A DNA stretch of 64,000 nucleotides from Solidesulfovibrio sp. (GTDB lineage: Bacteria > Desulfobacterota > Desulfovibrionia > Desulfovibrionales > Desulfovibrionaceae), in assembly GCF_029978005.1 (NCBI RefSeq), contig NZ_JARKOZ010000058.1, forward strand, positions 1 to 64,000, read 5' to 3'. Positions 26,520 to 35,032 of this stretch are shown one piece after another (position 1 is the stretch's first letter; every line of letters starts with the position of its first letter). The position numbers were made by a program, and so were the translations under genes. A model generated the notes under the pieces. That model was given only the letters and a program-made list of their open reading frames with translations, was not told the origin of the DNA and did no database searches.

Positions 26520-27422
26520 TTATTGGGCGGCCAGGGCGAGCAGGGCCAGCACGCCGCCGGCGGCGAGGAGCCCCGGCGCGCGGAACAGCCGGATCTTGTT
26601 GGTGCTGGTCTCGATGGCCGCCAGGAGCACGGCCGTGACCAGGACCTTCAGGGCGAAAAGCGCCCACGACAGGACCGTTCCCTCGACGAAGGGCGGCGCC
26701 CAGGGCACGAACAGGTTGACGAAGACCACGATGAGCACGAGCTGCTTGACCGAGGCGGCCCAGAAGATGAGCCCCGTGGGCCGGCCGGAGTACTCGAGGA
26801 CCATGCCTTCGTGGATCATGGTCAGTTCCAGGTGGGTGTCGGGATTGTCCACGGGGATGCGGCCGGTCTCGGCCACCAGCACGATGAGGAAGGCCAGGGC
26901 GGCCAGCAGGCCCGAGAAGGTGAGCCCCGTGCCCGAGGCCCAGGCGGCCATGCCGGACAGGGTGGTGGTCTGGGCGCCCATGGCCACGGAGAAGAGCGTG
27001 AGCATGAGGATGGGCTCGACCAGCACCGCGATGTACATCTCGCGGGAGCCGCCCATGCCGCCGAAGGCGCTGCCGGCGTCCAGGGAGGCGGCGGCCAGGA
27101 AGAAGCGGCCCAGGGCGAAGACGTAGACCAGGATGAAGAGGTTGTTGAAGGTGACGCCCGTGTTCATGAGGGTGGGCACGAACAGGGCGGCGGCCACGGC
27201 CGCGCCGAAGTAGACGTAGGGCGCGACGTGGAAGACCCAGGACGTCGTGGGGGAGACGACGTAATCCTTGCGCAGGAACTTGGCGTAGTCGTAGTAGGGC
27301 TGGAGGTAGCCCGGGCCGCGACGGCTCTGGAAACGGGCCTTCGTGTTCTTGATGACGCCCTGCACGAGGGGAGCCAGCAAGAGGACGAGGACGACCTGGA
27401 TGAGAAGCGATTCGTATGGCAT
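26520..27422 (-). CDS. hyfC: HyfC-like membrane subunit (NuoH-related)
   Basis: This 300-residue NuoH/HycD-type protein anchors the soluble arm and contributes the proximal proton path. Signatures include the loop RFQSRRGPGYLQPYYDYAK and the acidic segment AETGRIPVDNPDTHLELTMIHEGM. The ATG at 27422 follows the hyfB stop codon by 2 nt. About eight membrane helices are apparent. Confidence 0.93.
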   Translation of the reverse strand: MPYESLLIQVVLVLLLAPLVQGVIKNTKARFQSRRGPGYLQPYYDYAKFLRKDYVVSPTTSWVFHVAPYVYFGAAVAAALFVPTLMNTGVTFNNLFILVYVFALGRFFLAAASLDAGSAFGGMGGSREMYIAVLVEPILMLTLFSVAMGAQTTTLSGMAAWASGTGLTFSGLLAALAFLIVLVAETGRIPVDNPDTHLELTMIHEGMVLEYSGRPTGLIFWAASVKQLVLIVVFVNLFVPWAPPFVEGTVLSWALFALKVLVTAVLLAAIETSTNKIRLFRAPGLLAAGGVLALLALAAQ

Positions 27423-27424
27423 GG

Positions 27425-29443
27425 CTAACCCCTGTTGCTGACGATGAGCACGATGACCGTGAACACCATGATGTAGCCGATGTACACCTGCAGGCTGCCG
27501 CCCTGGATGCGCTTGAAGTTCTCGGCAAGAAACATCACGCCTTCGCACAGCGGGTTGTAGATCCACTCGTTGAAGATGTTGGTGATGTGCACGGAAAACG
27601 TCATGCGCACGCCGTGGTAGGGATTGGGCTCCTTCTCGGCTTTGATCTCGACCACGGGCCGCAGGATGGCCTTGAACACGCGACGGATGGGCTCGGTAAA
27701 TCCCGTGGCCGAGTATTCCATGCGGGCGGTGGGAACGATGCCGCAGGTCCAGGTCTCGCCCGTGACCACCTTGGCCTTGCCGGCCAGGCGGGCGAAGCCG
27801 AGGGCCATGAGGCAGCCGGCCAGGAGCAGCACGGCCACGAAGGGCATGGCCAGGGAATCGCCGCCCGAGCCCAGGGGCAGCATGGTGGTCAGCCAGTCGC
27901 TCTGGGCGAGCATGCCGGCGCTGTCCACGCCCTTGAGTCCGGCCACGGCCCGGCCGACGACAGCAAGCATCCACTGCGGGCACACGCCGGCGGCCACGCA
28001 CACGGCGGCGAGGCCGGCCATGCCGGCCAGCATGGACACCGGGGCCTCGTGCGCCTTGGCCGCGCCGGCGCTTCGGGGCTTGGCCAGGAAGGTCACGCCC
28101 ACGACCTTGACGAAGCAGGCTCCGGCCAGCGCGCCGGTCAGCCCCAGCAGGGCGATGAGGATCACGGCCCAGAGCTTGCCGAGCAGGCCCGACATGGCCG
28201 CCGGCAGGTGGAACATGGACTGGAAGGTCAGCCATTCGCTCACGAACCCGGACAGCGGCGGCAGGGCGGAGATGGCCACCGCGCCGATGAGGAAGAGCAG
28301 GGCGGTGACGGGCATGCGCTTGATAAGCCCGCCCATGTGCTCGATGTCCTTGGTGCCGGAGCCGTGGAGCACCGAGCCGGCCCCGAGGAAGAGCAGGGAC
28401 TTGAACACGGCGTGGTTGAAGACGTGGTACAGGGCGGCCATCCAGGCCAGGGCCGCGGGCAGGGCCTGGCCCCGGCTCATGAAGACCATGCCCGAGCCCA
28501 CGCCGAGCAGGATGATGCCGATGTTCTCCACGCTGTGGTAGGCGAGCAGGCGTTTGAGGTCGTGCTGCACGCAGGCGTAGAGCACGCCGAGCACCGAGGA
28601 CACGATGGCCAGGGCCAGGACCACCACGCCCCACCACTGGGGACCGGTGCCCAGAAATTCCAGGAAGAAGCGGCACATGCCGTAGATGGCCGTCTTGATC
28701 ATGACGCCGGACATGAGCGCCGACACGTGGCTCGGCGCGGCCGGGTGGGCCTCGGGCAGCCAGACGTGCATGGGGATCACGCCCGCCTTGGTGCCGAAGC
28801 CGAGGAGGGCGCAGGCGAACACCAGGTTGCGCAGGCCGCCGGGCAGCTGGGCCCCGGCCAGGCCGGCGAAGTCCAGGCTCTCGACGGAACTCGAGAGGAT
28901 CAGGAAGGCGGCCACGATAAACGCCGTGCCCACGTGGGTCATGAGGATGTACTGGTAGGCGGCCTTGGTGTTGCCGGCCTTCTCGAACTCGTGGTTCACC
29001 AGGAAGAAGGAGACCAGGGTCATGGTCTCCCAGGCGATGATGAAGTAGAACACCTGGCTTACGGTCAGCACCAGGACGATGGACAGGAGAAAGGCGTTGT
29101 AGAGCGAGGCCATGGAGGCGAACCGGTGGCCGTAGTACTCCTTGGTGTAGCCCACGGCGTAGATGCTCGCCGCCGTGCCGACCACGCCGAGGGCGAGGAG
29201 GAACAGGGCCGACAGGCCGTCGAGGGTGACGAGGATGTCGCCCAGGGGGGCGAACCAGGCGAAACGCAGGGTTTCGCCGTTGCCGGTGATGATGGTCAGG
29301 GACAGCCCGAGCAGGGCCAGGCTGCCGAGCACGGCCGCGAAGTGCGCCAGGACGTTGCTCACGGCCGGCCGTTTGGCGGCGAACAGCGGCGAGCAGATGC
29401 CGAGCGCGTAGAAGCACAGCGCGCTTACGTACCAGAGTTTCAT
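27425..29443 (-). CDS. hyfB: HyfB-like antiporter-type membrane subunit
   Basis: This 672-residue NuoL-family membrane protein has the signatures WETMTLVSFFLVNHE, GFGTKAGVIPMHVWLPEAHPAAPSHVSALMSG, HDLKRLLAYHSVENIGI and HAVFKSLLFLGAGS. It contains the conserved Lys, His and Glu positions expected in a proton channel. The C-terminal extension (TWTCGIVPTARMEYSATGF ...) is like HyfB/HycC. With HyfF it gives the complex two antiporter-type modules. Its ATG lies 2 nt after the ferredoxin stop codon. Confidence 0.93.
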   Translation of the reverse strand: MKLWYVSALCFYALGICSPLFAAKRPAVSNVLAHFAAVLGSLALLGLSLTIITGNGETLRFAWFAPLGDILVTLDGLSALFLLALGVVGTAASIYAVGYTKEYYGHRFASMASLYNAFLLSIVLVLTVSQVFYFIIAWETMTLVSFFLVNHEFEKAGNTKAAYQYILMTHVGTAFIVAAFLILSSSVESLDFAGLAGAQLPGGLRNLVFACALLGFGTKAGVIPMHVWLPEAHPAAPSHVSALMSGVMIKTAIYGMCRFFLEFLGTGPQWWGVVVLALAIVSSVLGVLYACVQHDLKRLLAYHSVENIGIILLGVGSGMVFMSRGQALPAALAWMAALYHVFNHAVFKSLLFLGAGSVLHGSGTKDIEHMGGLIKRMPVTALLFLIGAVAISALPPLSGFVSEWLTFQSMFHLPAAMSGLLGKLWAVILIALLGLTGALAGACFVKVVGVTFLAKPRSAGAAKAHEAPVSMLAGMAGLAAVCVAAGVCPQWMLAVVGRAVAGLKGVDSAGMLAQSDWLTTMLPLGSGGDSLAMPFVAVLLLAGCLMALGFARLAGKAKVVTGETWTCGIVPTARMEYSATGFTEPIRRVFKAILRPVVEIKAEKEPNPYHGVRMTFSVHITNIFNEWIYNPLCEGVMFLAENFKRIQGGSLQVYIGYIMVFTVIVLIVSNRG

Positions 29444-29445
29444 GG

Positions 29446-31473
29446 TTACAACTCCCCCGCTTGTTTGTGGGTTCGGTCGTCGGCGTTTCCGGCGGCCGGG
29501 CGGGAAGCCGCCTGCGCCGCCTGCCGTCCGGTCCCGGGCGCGAGGAGCGCCAGGGCGGCGGCGAGATTCTTCTCCTTCCTGTCGCGCCCCGGTTCCACGC
29601 GGGCCAGGGCGTTTTCCGGGCAAGCTTCCACGCAAGCGGGGCCGCCGGGACGCGTGAGGCACAGGTCGCACTTGCGGGCCGAAGCGTTCGGGGCGATGCG
29701 GATCGTCCCGAACGGGCAGGCCGCGAGGCAATGCGGGCAGCCCCGGCACTTCGCCGCGTCCACGGACACGGTCCCGTCCCGGCGGACGAGCGCGCCCTCG
29801 GGGCAGGCGGGCAGGCAGGCGGGCTCCTCGCAGTGGGCGCAGAAGGCGAGTTCCACCGCCGCGCCGCGCCGGTCGGCGCGCAGGCGCGGCACGACGGGCT
29901 CCTCCAGGCAGCCGACGGTCGGCCGGCGGAGATCCCGGGCCTGGCAGGCGACCTCGCACAGGCGGCAGCCGATGCAGGCGGCGGCGTCGCGGTGGATGAG
30001 GGGGGTGACGCGCAGCATGGGTGCGACCTTTTCCTGGCGTCGGGCCGGGGCCGGGACGCGCCTGCGCCCCGGCCCCGGAACCGGGTAGCCTTGGTTACTG
30101 GGAACGTATTCCGTGTGCAGCAGATGATGGGACTCATGGCCCAAGGGTTCGCCGAGGAAGTCCTTGTAGAGCTTTTTCACCTCGGGGTTGTCGTGGGACT
30201 TGCGCAGCGGCAGGTGCTCGTCGTGGCTGTAGGTGGCGGCGGTGCGCGTCTCGTAGGCCACGGTGCGGTCCGTGGGCAAAAGCACCTTGGCCTGGCCGCC
30301 GCCGCTGACGCAGCCCACGGGGCAGGTCATGACCTCCAGGAAGTGGAAGTCGGCCTCGCCGGACCTGATCTGCTCGAGCAGGGGCGCGACGTTGGCCAGG
30401 CCCGAGGCCACGGCCACCTTGAGGCTGAGCTTGCCCACCTTGACCGTGGCCTTGCGCACGCCCTCGCCGCCGCGCACGAAGTTCATCTCGAGCTTGGGCA
30501 CGGGCTCCTTGGTGATCAGCTCGTAGCCCGTGCGCAGGGCCGCCTCCATGACGCCGCCGGTGACGCCGAAGATGTTGCCCGCGCCGGTGTAGACGCCGAG
30601 CGGCTTGTCGAAGGCCTCCTCGGGCAGGCCGGCGAAGTCGATGCCGGCGTCCTTGATCAGGTAGCCGAGCTCGCGGGTGGTCAGGACCACGTCCACGTCG
30701 CGGAAGCCGCTGTCCTGCATCTCCGGGCGTTCGCTCTCGAACTTCTTGCAGGTGCAGGGCATGACCGAGACGCTCAGGACCGTGGCCGGATCCACGCCGT
30801 CCACCTTGGCGCCGTAGGTCTTGAACAGCGCGCCGGCCATCTGCTGGGGCGACTTGCAGCTGGACAGGTGGGGGATGAGCTCGGGATAGGTCTGCTCCAG
30901 GTACTTGACCCAGGCCGGGCAGCAGGAGGTGAACATGGGCAGCGCGCCGCCTTCGGTCACCCGCTTGATGAGCTCGCTGCCTTCCTCCATGATGGTCAGG
31001 TCGGCGGTGAAGTTGGTGTCGTAGACGCGGTCGAAGCCGAGCCGGCGCAGGGCGGCGGCCATCTTGCCCGGGGTGAGAGAGCCGAGCGGCAGGCCGAATT
31101 CCTCGGCGATGGACACCCGCACGGCCGGGGCGCACTGGACCATGGTGAAAAGCCCGGCATCGGCCAGGCCGTCCTTGACCCGGGCGGCGTCGCCGCGGTT
31201 GTAGGCGGCGAAGAGCGGCTCGCGCACCGTGGGGAGCAGGCCGCGCTCGGCGAGCTTGGCCTCGCGGGGGGCGACGCCCTCGTCGAAGATGGAGGCGAAG
31301 GCGCTGCAGACCTGGACGCACTGGCCGCAAACCACGCACCGGTCGGCGACGACGGTCTGGGGCTCGCCCTTCTTGCCCTCGATGGCGTTGACGGGGCAGA
31401 CCTCGGTGCAGCGCTTGCACCCGGTGCACAGTTCCTTGTCGATGCTGATGATCGGGCCGCTGGTGGCGCTCAT
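29446..31473 (-). CDS. hydA: [FeFe] hydrogenase fused in frame to a HyfA/HycB-like ferredoxin
   Basis: This 675-residue cytosolic protein has two N-terminal [4Fe-4S] motifs (C16-C26 and C46-C56) and the H-cluster motifs FTSCCPAW (C184/C185), MPCTCKKFE (238-246) and EVMTCPVGC (C384/C388). All H-cluster ligands are present, so it should make or oxidise hydrogen. The hydrogenase normally ends near LLHTEYV (about residue 460). Here the frame stays open through a proline/arginine linker into a four-cluster ferredoxin (486-675: CIGCRLCEVAC, CAHCEEPACLPAC, CRGCPHCLAAC, CDLC). An internal ATG at 30018 has its own AGGAAAAGG, so a separate 190-residue HyfA-like ferredoxin may also be made. The main ATG at 31473 follows GGAGG. 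Confidence 0.88.
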   Translation of the reverse strand: MSATSGPIISIDKELCTGCKRCTEVCPVNAIEGKKGEPQTVVADRCVVCGQCVQVCSAFASIFDEGVAPREAKLAERGLLPTVREPLFAAYNRGDAARVKDGLADAGLFTMVQCAPAVRVSIAEEFGLPLGSLTPGKMAAALRRLGFDRVYDTNFTADLTIMEEGSELIKRVTEGGALPMFTSCCPAWVKYLEQTYPELIPHLSSCKSPQQMAGALFKTYGAKVDGVDPATVLSVSVMPCTCKKFESERPEMQDSGFRDVDVVLTTRELGYLIKDAGIDFAGLPEEAFDKPLGVYTGAGNIFGVTGGVMEAALRTGYELITKEPVPKLEMNFVRGGEGVRKATVKVGKLSLKVAVASGLANVAPLLEQIRSGEADFHFLEVMTCPVGCVSGGGQAKVLLPTDRTVAYETRTAATYSHDEHLPLRKSHDNPEVKKLYKDFLGEPLGHESHHLLHTEYVPSNQGYPVPGPGRRRVPAPARRQEKVAPMLRVTPLIHRDAAACIGCRLCEVACQARDLRRPTVGCLEEPVVPRLRADRRGAAVELAFCAHCEEPACLPACPEGALVRRDGTVSVDAAKCRGCPHCLAACPFGTIRIAPNASARKCDLCLTRPGGPACVEACPENALARVEPGRDRKEKNLAAALALLAPGTGRQAAQAASRPAAGNADDRTHKQAGEL

Positions 31474-31589
31474 ATGTGGACCTCCGGCATCGCGCGCCAG
31501 GTCGGTGGGTTCCGTCCGCTGGCGACCGGATGCAGTGTTGGTGTTTGGGGGCAGCAGGCTCCGGAGACGACGCAGCAAGCGTCCGGGCG

Positions 31590-32174
31590 TCATTCCATGA
31601 ACTGCTTGACGGATTCGAGCAGGTTCATGGCCGAGCTGAGGTTGCGCTTCCGCTTTTCCTTCTTGAGCGACATGACTTCCAGGGCCTTGGCCGGACAGTT
31701 CTCGACGCAGGCCGGCCCCTTGTCGCGGGAAAAGCACATGTCGCACTTGCTGGCCACGAGCTTCTCCTTGACCGCCAGCCCCTGGCCCTGGGCCTCCTGG
31801 AGGTTCTGCATGACCGCCTGGCCGTTCTTGTAGACCGGCACCAGGTCGATGGCTCCGAAGGGACAGGCCATCATGCAGGTCTTGCAGCCCATGCACACGG
31901 CTTCGTCCACGACGATGGCGTCGTTTTTCTGGGTGATGGCGGCCACGGGACAGACGTTGGCGCAGGGGGCGTCCTCGCAGTGGCGGCACTGGACGGGCAT
32001 GGTCACCTCGGGCACGCGCACGAGGTAGAGCCGGGGCAGGACGGGCGAGGCCATGGCCCCGACGGTCCGGGGTTCGGGGGTGGCGTGCACCGTGGAGCAG
32101 GCCACTTCGCAGACCTTGCAGCCGATGCATTTCTTGGGGTCCGCCACAACGAAGGTGTTGAGCGAGGTGTTCAT
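31590..32174 (-). CDS. hycB: HycB/HydN-type ferredoxin (HycB3-like)
   Basis: This 194-residue ferredoxin has four [4Fe-4S] groups: CIGCKVCEVAC, CRHCEDAPCANVC, CMGCKTCMMAC and CDMC/CVENC. A longer C-terminal tail (KKEKRKRNLSSAMNLLESVKQFME) is basic and then helical. In hydrogen-dependent CO2 reductases HycB-type subunits link FdhF and HydA2, and C-terminal helices of HycB3 help form filaments. A similar role here is inference. The ATG at 32174 overlaps the mobA stop as ATGA and has GAAAGGA at good spacing; the ATG at 32180 is too close to that site. It is followed after 116 bp by the [FeFe] hydrogenase gene. Confidence 0.92.
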   Translation of the reverse strand: MNTSLNTFVVADPKKCIGCKVCEVACSTVHATPEPRTVGAMASPVLPRLYLVRVPEVTMPVQCRHCEDAPCANVCPVAAITQKNDAIVVDEAVCMGCKTCMMACPFGAIDLVPVYKNGQAVMQNLQEAQGQGLAVKEKLVASKCDMCFSRDKGPACVENCPAKALEVMSLKKEKRKRNLSSAMNLLESVKQFME

Positions 32175-32827
32175 GGGCATGTCCTTTCAGCGCGGACGGC
32201 TGAGACGGGGTGTTCCGGGTTGTATGGGGCCAGCGCGGCGATCGCGCCGAGTTCGGCCGGCGTATTGACGTTGGTGAAGACCCGCAGGTCGGGCGAGCAG
32301 GCGCGGACCAGGCGTTCGGAGACGTAGCGCACCCGCAGCCGGGCCAGGGCCTCGGCCAGTCTGCCGCGCCCTTCCCGCAGCATGCTTTCCAGCAGCGGGA
32401 GGCACGAGGCGCGGTAGATGGCGTGCAGGGGTTCGACGCGGCTGCCGTGGCGGGGGGCCACGGCGTCGTGGCCGTCGGCCATGCGGCGCATGGCCGCGAT
32501 CAGCGGCGCGTCGAGGAACGGCATGTCGCAGGCGAAGACGAAGCAGGCGGGGGCGCTTCCGGCGGCCAGGGCGGCGTGGATGCCGCCCAGGGGGCCGCGC
32601 TCGCGGTAGACGTCCACGACCACGGGCAGGTCCAAATGGCTGTAGCGGTCCGGCCTGTCGGCGACGAGCAGGGGCTTTTCGCCGAATATGGCGGCGATGC
32701 GCCCGGCCACCACTTCGATCATGGGTCGCCCCGCCAGGGGCACGAAGCTCTTGTCGCGTCCCATCCGGGCGCTCTTTCCCCCCGCGAGCAGGACAGGGGC
32801 GATGTGCTGACCGCTACAGTCCGACAT
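32171..32827 (-). CDS. mobA: Molybdenum cofactor guanylyltransferase MobA
   Basis: MobA links GMP to molybdopterin to give the MGD form used by formate dehydrogenases. The 218 residues open with VLLAGGKSARMGRDKSFVPLAGRPM, the family nucleotide-binding signature. ACDMPFLDAPLI supplies the conserved metal-binding Asp, and RVEPLHAIY follows. It lies 30 bp after focA and overlaps the next ferredoxin gene by 4 nt, indicating translational coupling. Confidence 0.95.
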   Translation of the reverse strand: MSDCSGQHIAPVLLAGGKSARMGRDKSFVPLAGRPMIEVVAGRIAAIFGEKPLLVADRPDRYSHLDLPVVVDVYRERGPLGGIHAALAAGSAPACFVFACDMPFLDAPLIAAMRRMADGHDAVAPRHGSRVEPLHAIYRASCLPLLESMLREGRGRLAEALARLRVRYVSERLVRACSPDLRVFTNVNTPAELGAIAALAPYNPEHPVSAVRAERTCP

Positions 32828-32857
32828 GGCGCGTTCCTCCCGGGGGCTTGCGAGGGA

Positions 32858-33733
32858 CTACTCGTTGACCGCGGCCTTGCGCATGCAGGCGGCGACGTTG
32901 GGCGCGCCCTTGCACTGGCGCACGTAGCTGAACCAGTAGAGGCTGGCCACGAACACGCAGCCGCCCACGGTGTTGCCGAGCGTCACCGGCACCCAATTGT
33001 TGAAGACGATGCTCGACCATGTCAGGGCGTCCACCTTGTCGGCGGCCAGGCCCGAGGCCTTGACCACGGCGTCGGAATGCTTGGCGAACCAGCCGGCGGG
33101 CAGGTAGTACATGTTGGCGATGCTGTGCTCGAAGTTGCTCATGACGAAGGTCATGACGCCGATCCAGGCGGAGACGCACTTGCTGATGACGTCGCCGGAG
33201 GCGAAGGCCAGCCAGACGGCCAGGCAGACCAGCCAGTTGCAGAAGATGCCGCGCACGAACAACTGGTCCCAGGGGGTGGTGGTCTTGGCCACGGCCATCT
33301 TCAGCTGGAACGCGCCGAGGAGGCTGTTGTTGAAGTTGGCCAGGCCGGTGCAGTAGTACAGCCAGGCGAAGAAGACCGCGCCGACCATGTTGGCCAAAAG
33401 CACCCAGCCCCAGCTGCGCAGCATGGCGGCGGTGGAGATCTTGCGGTCCATGTAGGCGACCCAGAGCAGACAGTTGCCGGTGAAGAGCTCGGCCCCGCCG
33501 TTGATGACGATCATGAGGCCGACGGAGAAGATCGAGGCCAGCATGAACCGCTGGAAGCCGGCTCCCAGGGCGGTGAGGTCGTGGGCGACCATGACCGAGG
33601 CTTCCGCGCCGAAGGAGATGTAGAAACCCGCCGCCAGACCGAGAACGATCATTTTGGGAACGGACAACTTCACCCTTGCTTCCTGTACGTTGCAACAGTT
33701 CTTTGCAACATCCGGTGGTGCGACGAAACTCAT
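32858..33733 (-). CDS. focA: Formate/nitrite transporter family channel (FocA-like)
   Basis: This 291-residue membrane channel of the FNT family probably moves formate across the inner membrane. About six helices are apparent. FNT signatures are SIFSVGLMIVINGGAELFTGN (about 68-88) and FVMSNFEHSIANMYYLPAG, which includes the conserved pore His. The ATG at 33733 follows AAGGAGG; a TTG two codons earlier is less likely. It is first in the long hydrogenase/formate dehydrogenase array and lies 30 bp from mobA. A possible sigma-54 promoter is at 33923-33938. Confidence 0.93.
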   Translation of the reverse strand: MSFVAPPDVAKNCCNVQEARVKLSVPKMIVLGLAAGFYISFGAEASVMVAHDLTALGAGFQRFMLASIFSVGLMIVINGGAELFTGNCLLWVAYMDRKISTAAMLRSWGWVLLANMVGAVFFAWLYYCTGLANFNNSLLGAFQLKMAVAKTTTPWDQLFVRGIFCNWLVCLAVWLAFASGDVISKCVSAWIGVMTFVMSNFEHSIANMYYLPAGWFAKHSDAVVKASGLAADKVDALTWSSIVFNNWVPVTLGNTVGGCVFVASLYWFSYVRQCKGAPNVAACMRKAAVNE

Positions 33734-33922
33734 GAACAAGACCTCCTTAAGGTTGTTGAAAATGACAAATGCTTGTCGCCGTAATCACCTGAAAGCATGG
33801 TCGCATCATGGGTTTCAACCAGTTGTCGCGAAACCATTCTGCCTCATGCTTTGATCAGCCTTATTAAATTGTTTTTATTGTATTTTTTTGCTTGTCATCA
33901 TGCAGTGTTCGAACACGCTCAT

Positions 33923-33938
33923 AGCAGCTTGCATGCCA
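33923..33938 (-). promoter_or_regulatory. Putative sigma-54 promoter of the focA array
   Basis: On the minus strand TGGCATGCAAGCTGCT has GG and GC correctly spaced and 14 of 16 matches. The expected start near 33911 gives a leader of about 180 nt, longer than for the other sites. Confidence 0.5.
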
Positions 33939-34161
33939 ATGCCCACGCCATGGAGCGAGGCGAACTTCATGAAATTCCCTATTTAGCCGTGATTATTGAT
34001 TGAATTTACGTATGGCCGGAGACGGTCCGGCGGGAGGCGTTCGCGACCGGGATTGCGCCGCTTCACGGCGCGCAGCAGAGAGCGATGGCGGGATGAAGTG
34101 ATATTTCAGTGTGTTGTGAAATCGTCTGGCGCGGGGCGCGCCACCGGTCAGGGCGCGACCG

Positions 34162-34200
34162 TGCAATTGCAGGATTTGCAGATGCACTTCCATTGCATGC
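34162..34200. promoter_or_regulatory. TGCAATTGCA and TTGCA half-sites, putative enhancer of focA
   Basis: A perfect TGCAATTGCA at 34162-34171 is followed by TTTGCAGATGCA and ATTGCATGC. It lies about 225 bp upstream of the focA sigma-54 -24 element, a greater distance than at the other promoters. Confidence 0.5.
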
Positions 34201-34467
34201 CGACCGCCAGGGGCGGCGGGCTCTGGGGAAAGCGGCGGAAAGGTCGAGAGAGGGGCGTTGCGGAGGCGTCGGCCCCGGGGAACGGTGGCGGGCGTCGGGG
34301 CGGGAAACGGCCGCACTTGGGCGCGGCTGCCCCGCAACGCCCGGGCACGGCGGTCGGCCCGGTCCGGCCGCGTCCGCTCCCGGCGCGGTTGGACAAGGCG
34401 GCGGGGAGCCGGTATGCCCGTGGTCCGGCCCGGCAGGGCAGGGAAACGTCATGCGCGGAGGGGAGAC

Positions 34468-34887
34468 ATGGATTTCGCAGTGCTGGCCGACCTGATCGAA
34501 AACGGGTTGCCGTTCCAGAAGATGCTCGGCATCCGGGTGGCGGCCGTGGAGGAAGGGCGGGTGCGGCTTTTCATCCCCTTTCGCGAGGACCTGATCGGCG
34601 ACGCGCGCCGGCCGGCCATCCACGGCGGCGTGATCTCCACCCTGGCCGACGTGTGCGCCGGCTTCGCCGTGTGGACCCGCTGCGAACTGGCCGACCGCAT
34701 CGCCACCATCGACCTGCGCGTGGACTACCTGCGCCCGGCCGCGGCCCGCGACCTCTACGCCGAGGCGACCGTGCGCCTGCTCGGCAACCGGGTGGGCAAC
34801 GCGCAGGTGGCGCTGTGGTCCGACGGCAGCCCGGACGAGCACGTGGCCGAGGGGCGCGGCGTGTACAACATCCGGCGCGGCTCCTGA
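34468..34887 (+). CDS. Hotdog-fold thioesterase (PaaI family)
   Basis: This 139-residue cytosolic protein probably hydrolyses acyl-CoA thioesters. The family motif HGGVISTLADVCAGFA (about 53-68) contains the conserved His-Gly-Gly and helix, and IDLRVDYLRPA supplies the second strand region. The ATG at 34468 follows GGAGGGGAG. It stands alone on the plus strand, convergent with the CBS/ACT gene. The substrate is unknown. Confidence 0.85.
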   Translation: MDFAVLADLIENGLPFQKMLGIRVAAVEEGRVRLFIPFREDLIGDARRPAIHGGVISTLADVCAGFAVWTRCELADRIATIDLRVDYLRPAAARDLYAEATVRLLGNRVGNAQVALWSDGSPDEHVAEGRGVYNIRRGS

Positions 34888-34962
34888 CGGGCGAGGCTTC
34901 CGACGCGCCGCCCGGGGCGCGCCCCGGCCGGGCGGCGAGGCGGCGGCCCTCCCAGGCGCCAT

Positions 34963-35003
34963 GACGGAAAACGAAACGGGGCCGGTCGTTCGACCGGCCC
35001 CGT
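34963..35003 (-). terminator. Terminator of the gab-liv operon
   Basis: A 13-bp perfect stem (34976-34988 with 34991-35003) is followed on the minus strand by TTTCGTTTTCC. It lies about 30 nt after the CBS/ACT stop codon. Confidence 0.82.
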
Positions 35004-35032
35004 CGTGCTTGCGGAGGCTGCGGCTTGGCCGC

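Larger units (their letters stand above)
33734..34467. other. Long intergenic region between focA and the thioesterase gene
   Basis: This 734-bp region has no convincing gene. It contains a putative sigma-54 promoter for focA (33923-33938), an unusually AT-rich leader (33858-33900), and a TGCAATTGCA cluster (34162-34200). The rest, up to the thioesterase start, is GC-rich with no recognised feature. Confidence 0.5.

Noticed and set aside
22128..29443. Calling the hyf-like genes a functional NiFe hydrogenase-4 or Ech hydrogenase
   Set aside because: Three of four nickel ligands in the large subunit are absent, so a NiFe active site is not supported.
26520..30137. 1205-codon minus-strand frame across hyfC to the ferredoxin
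   Set aside because: Only its distal end coincides with hyfC. The rest is an out-of-frame shadow of hyfB and the ferredoxin.
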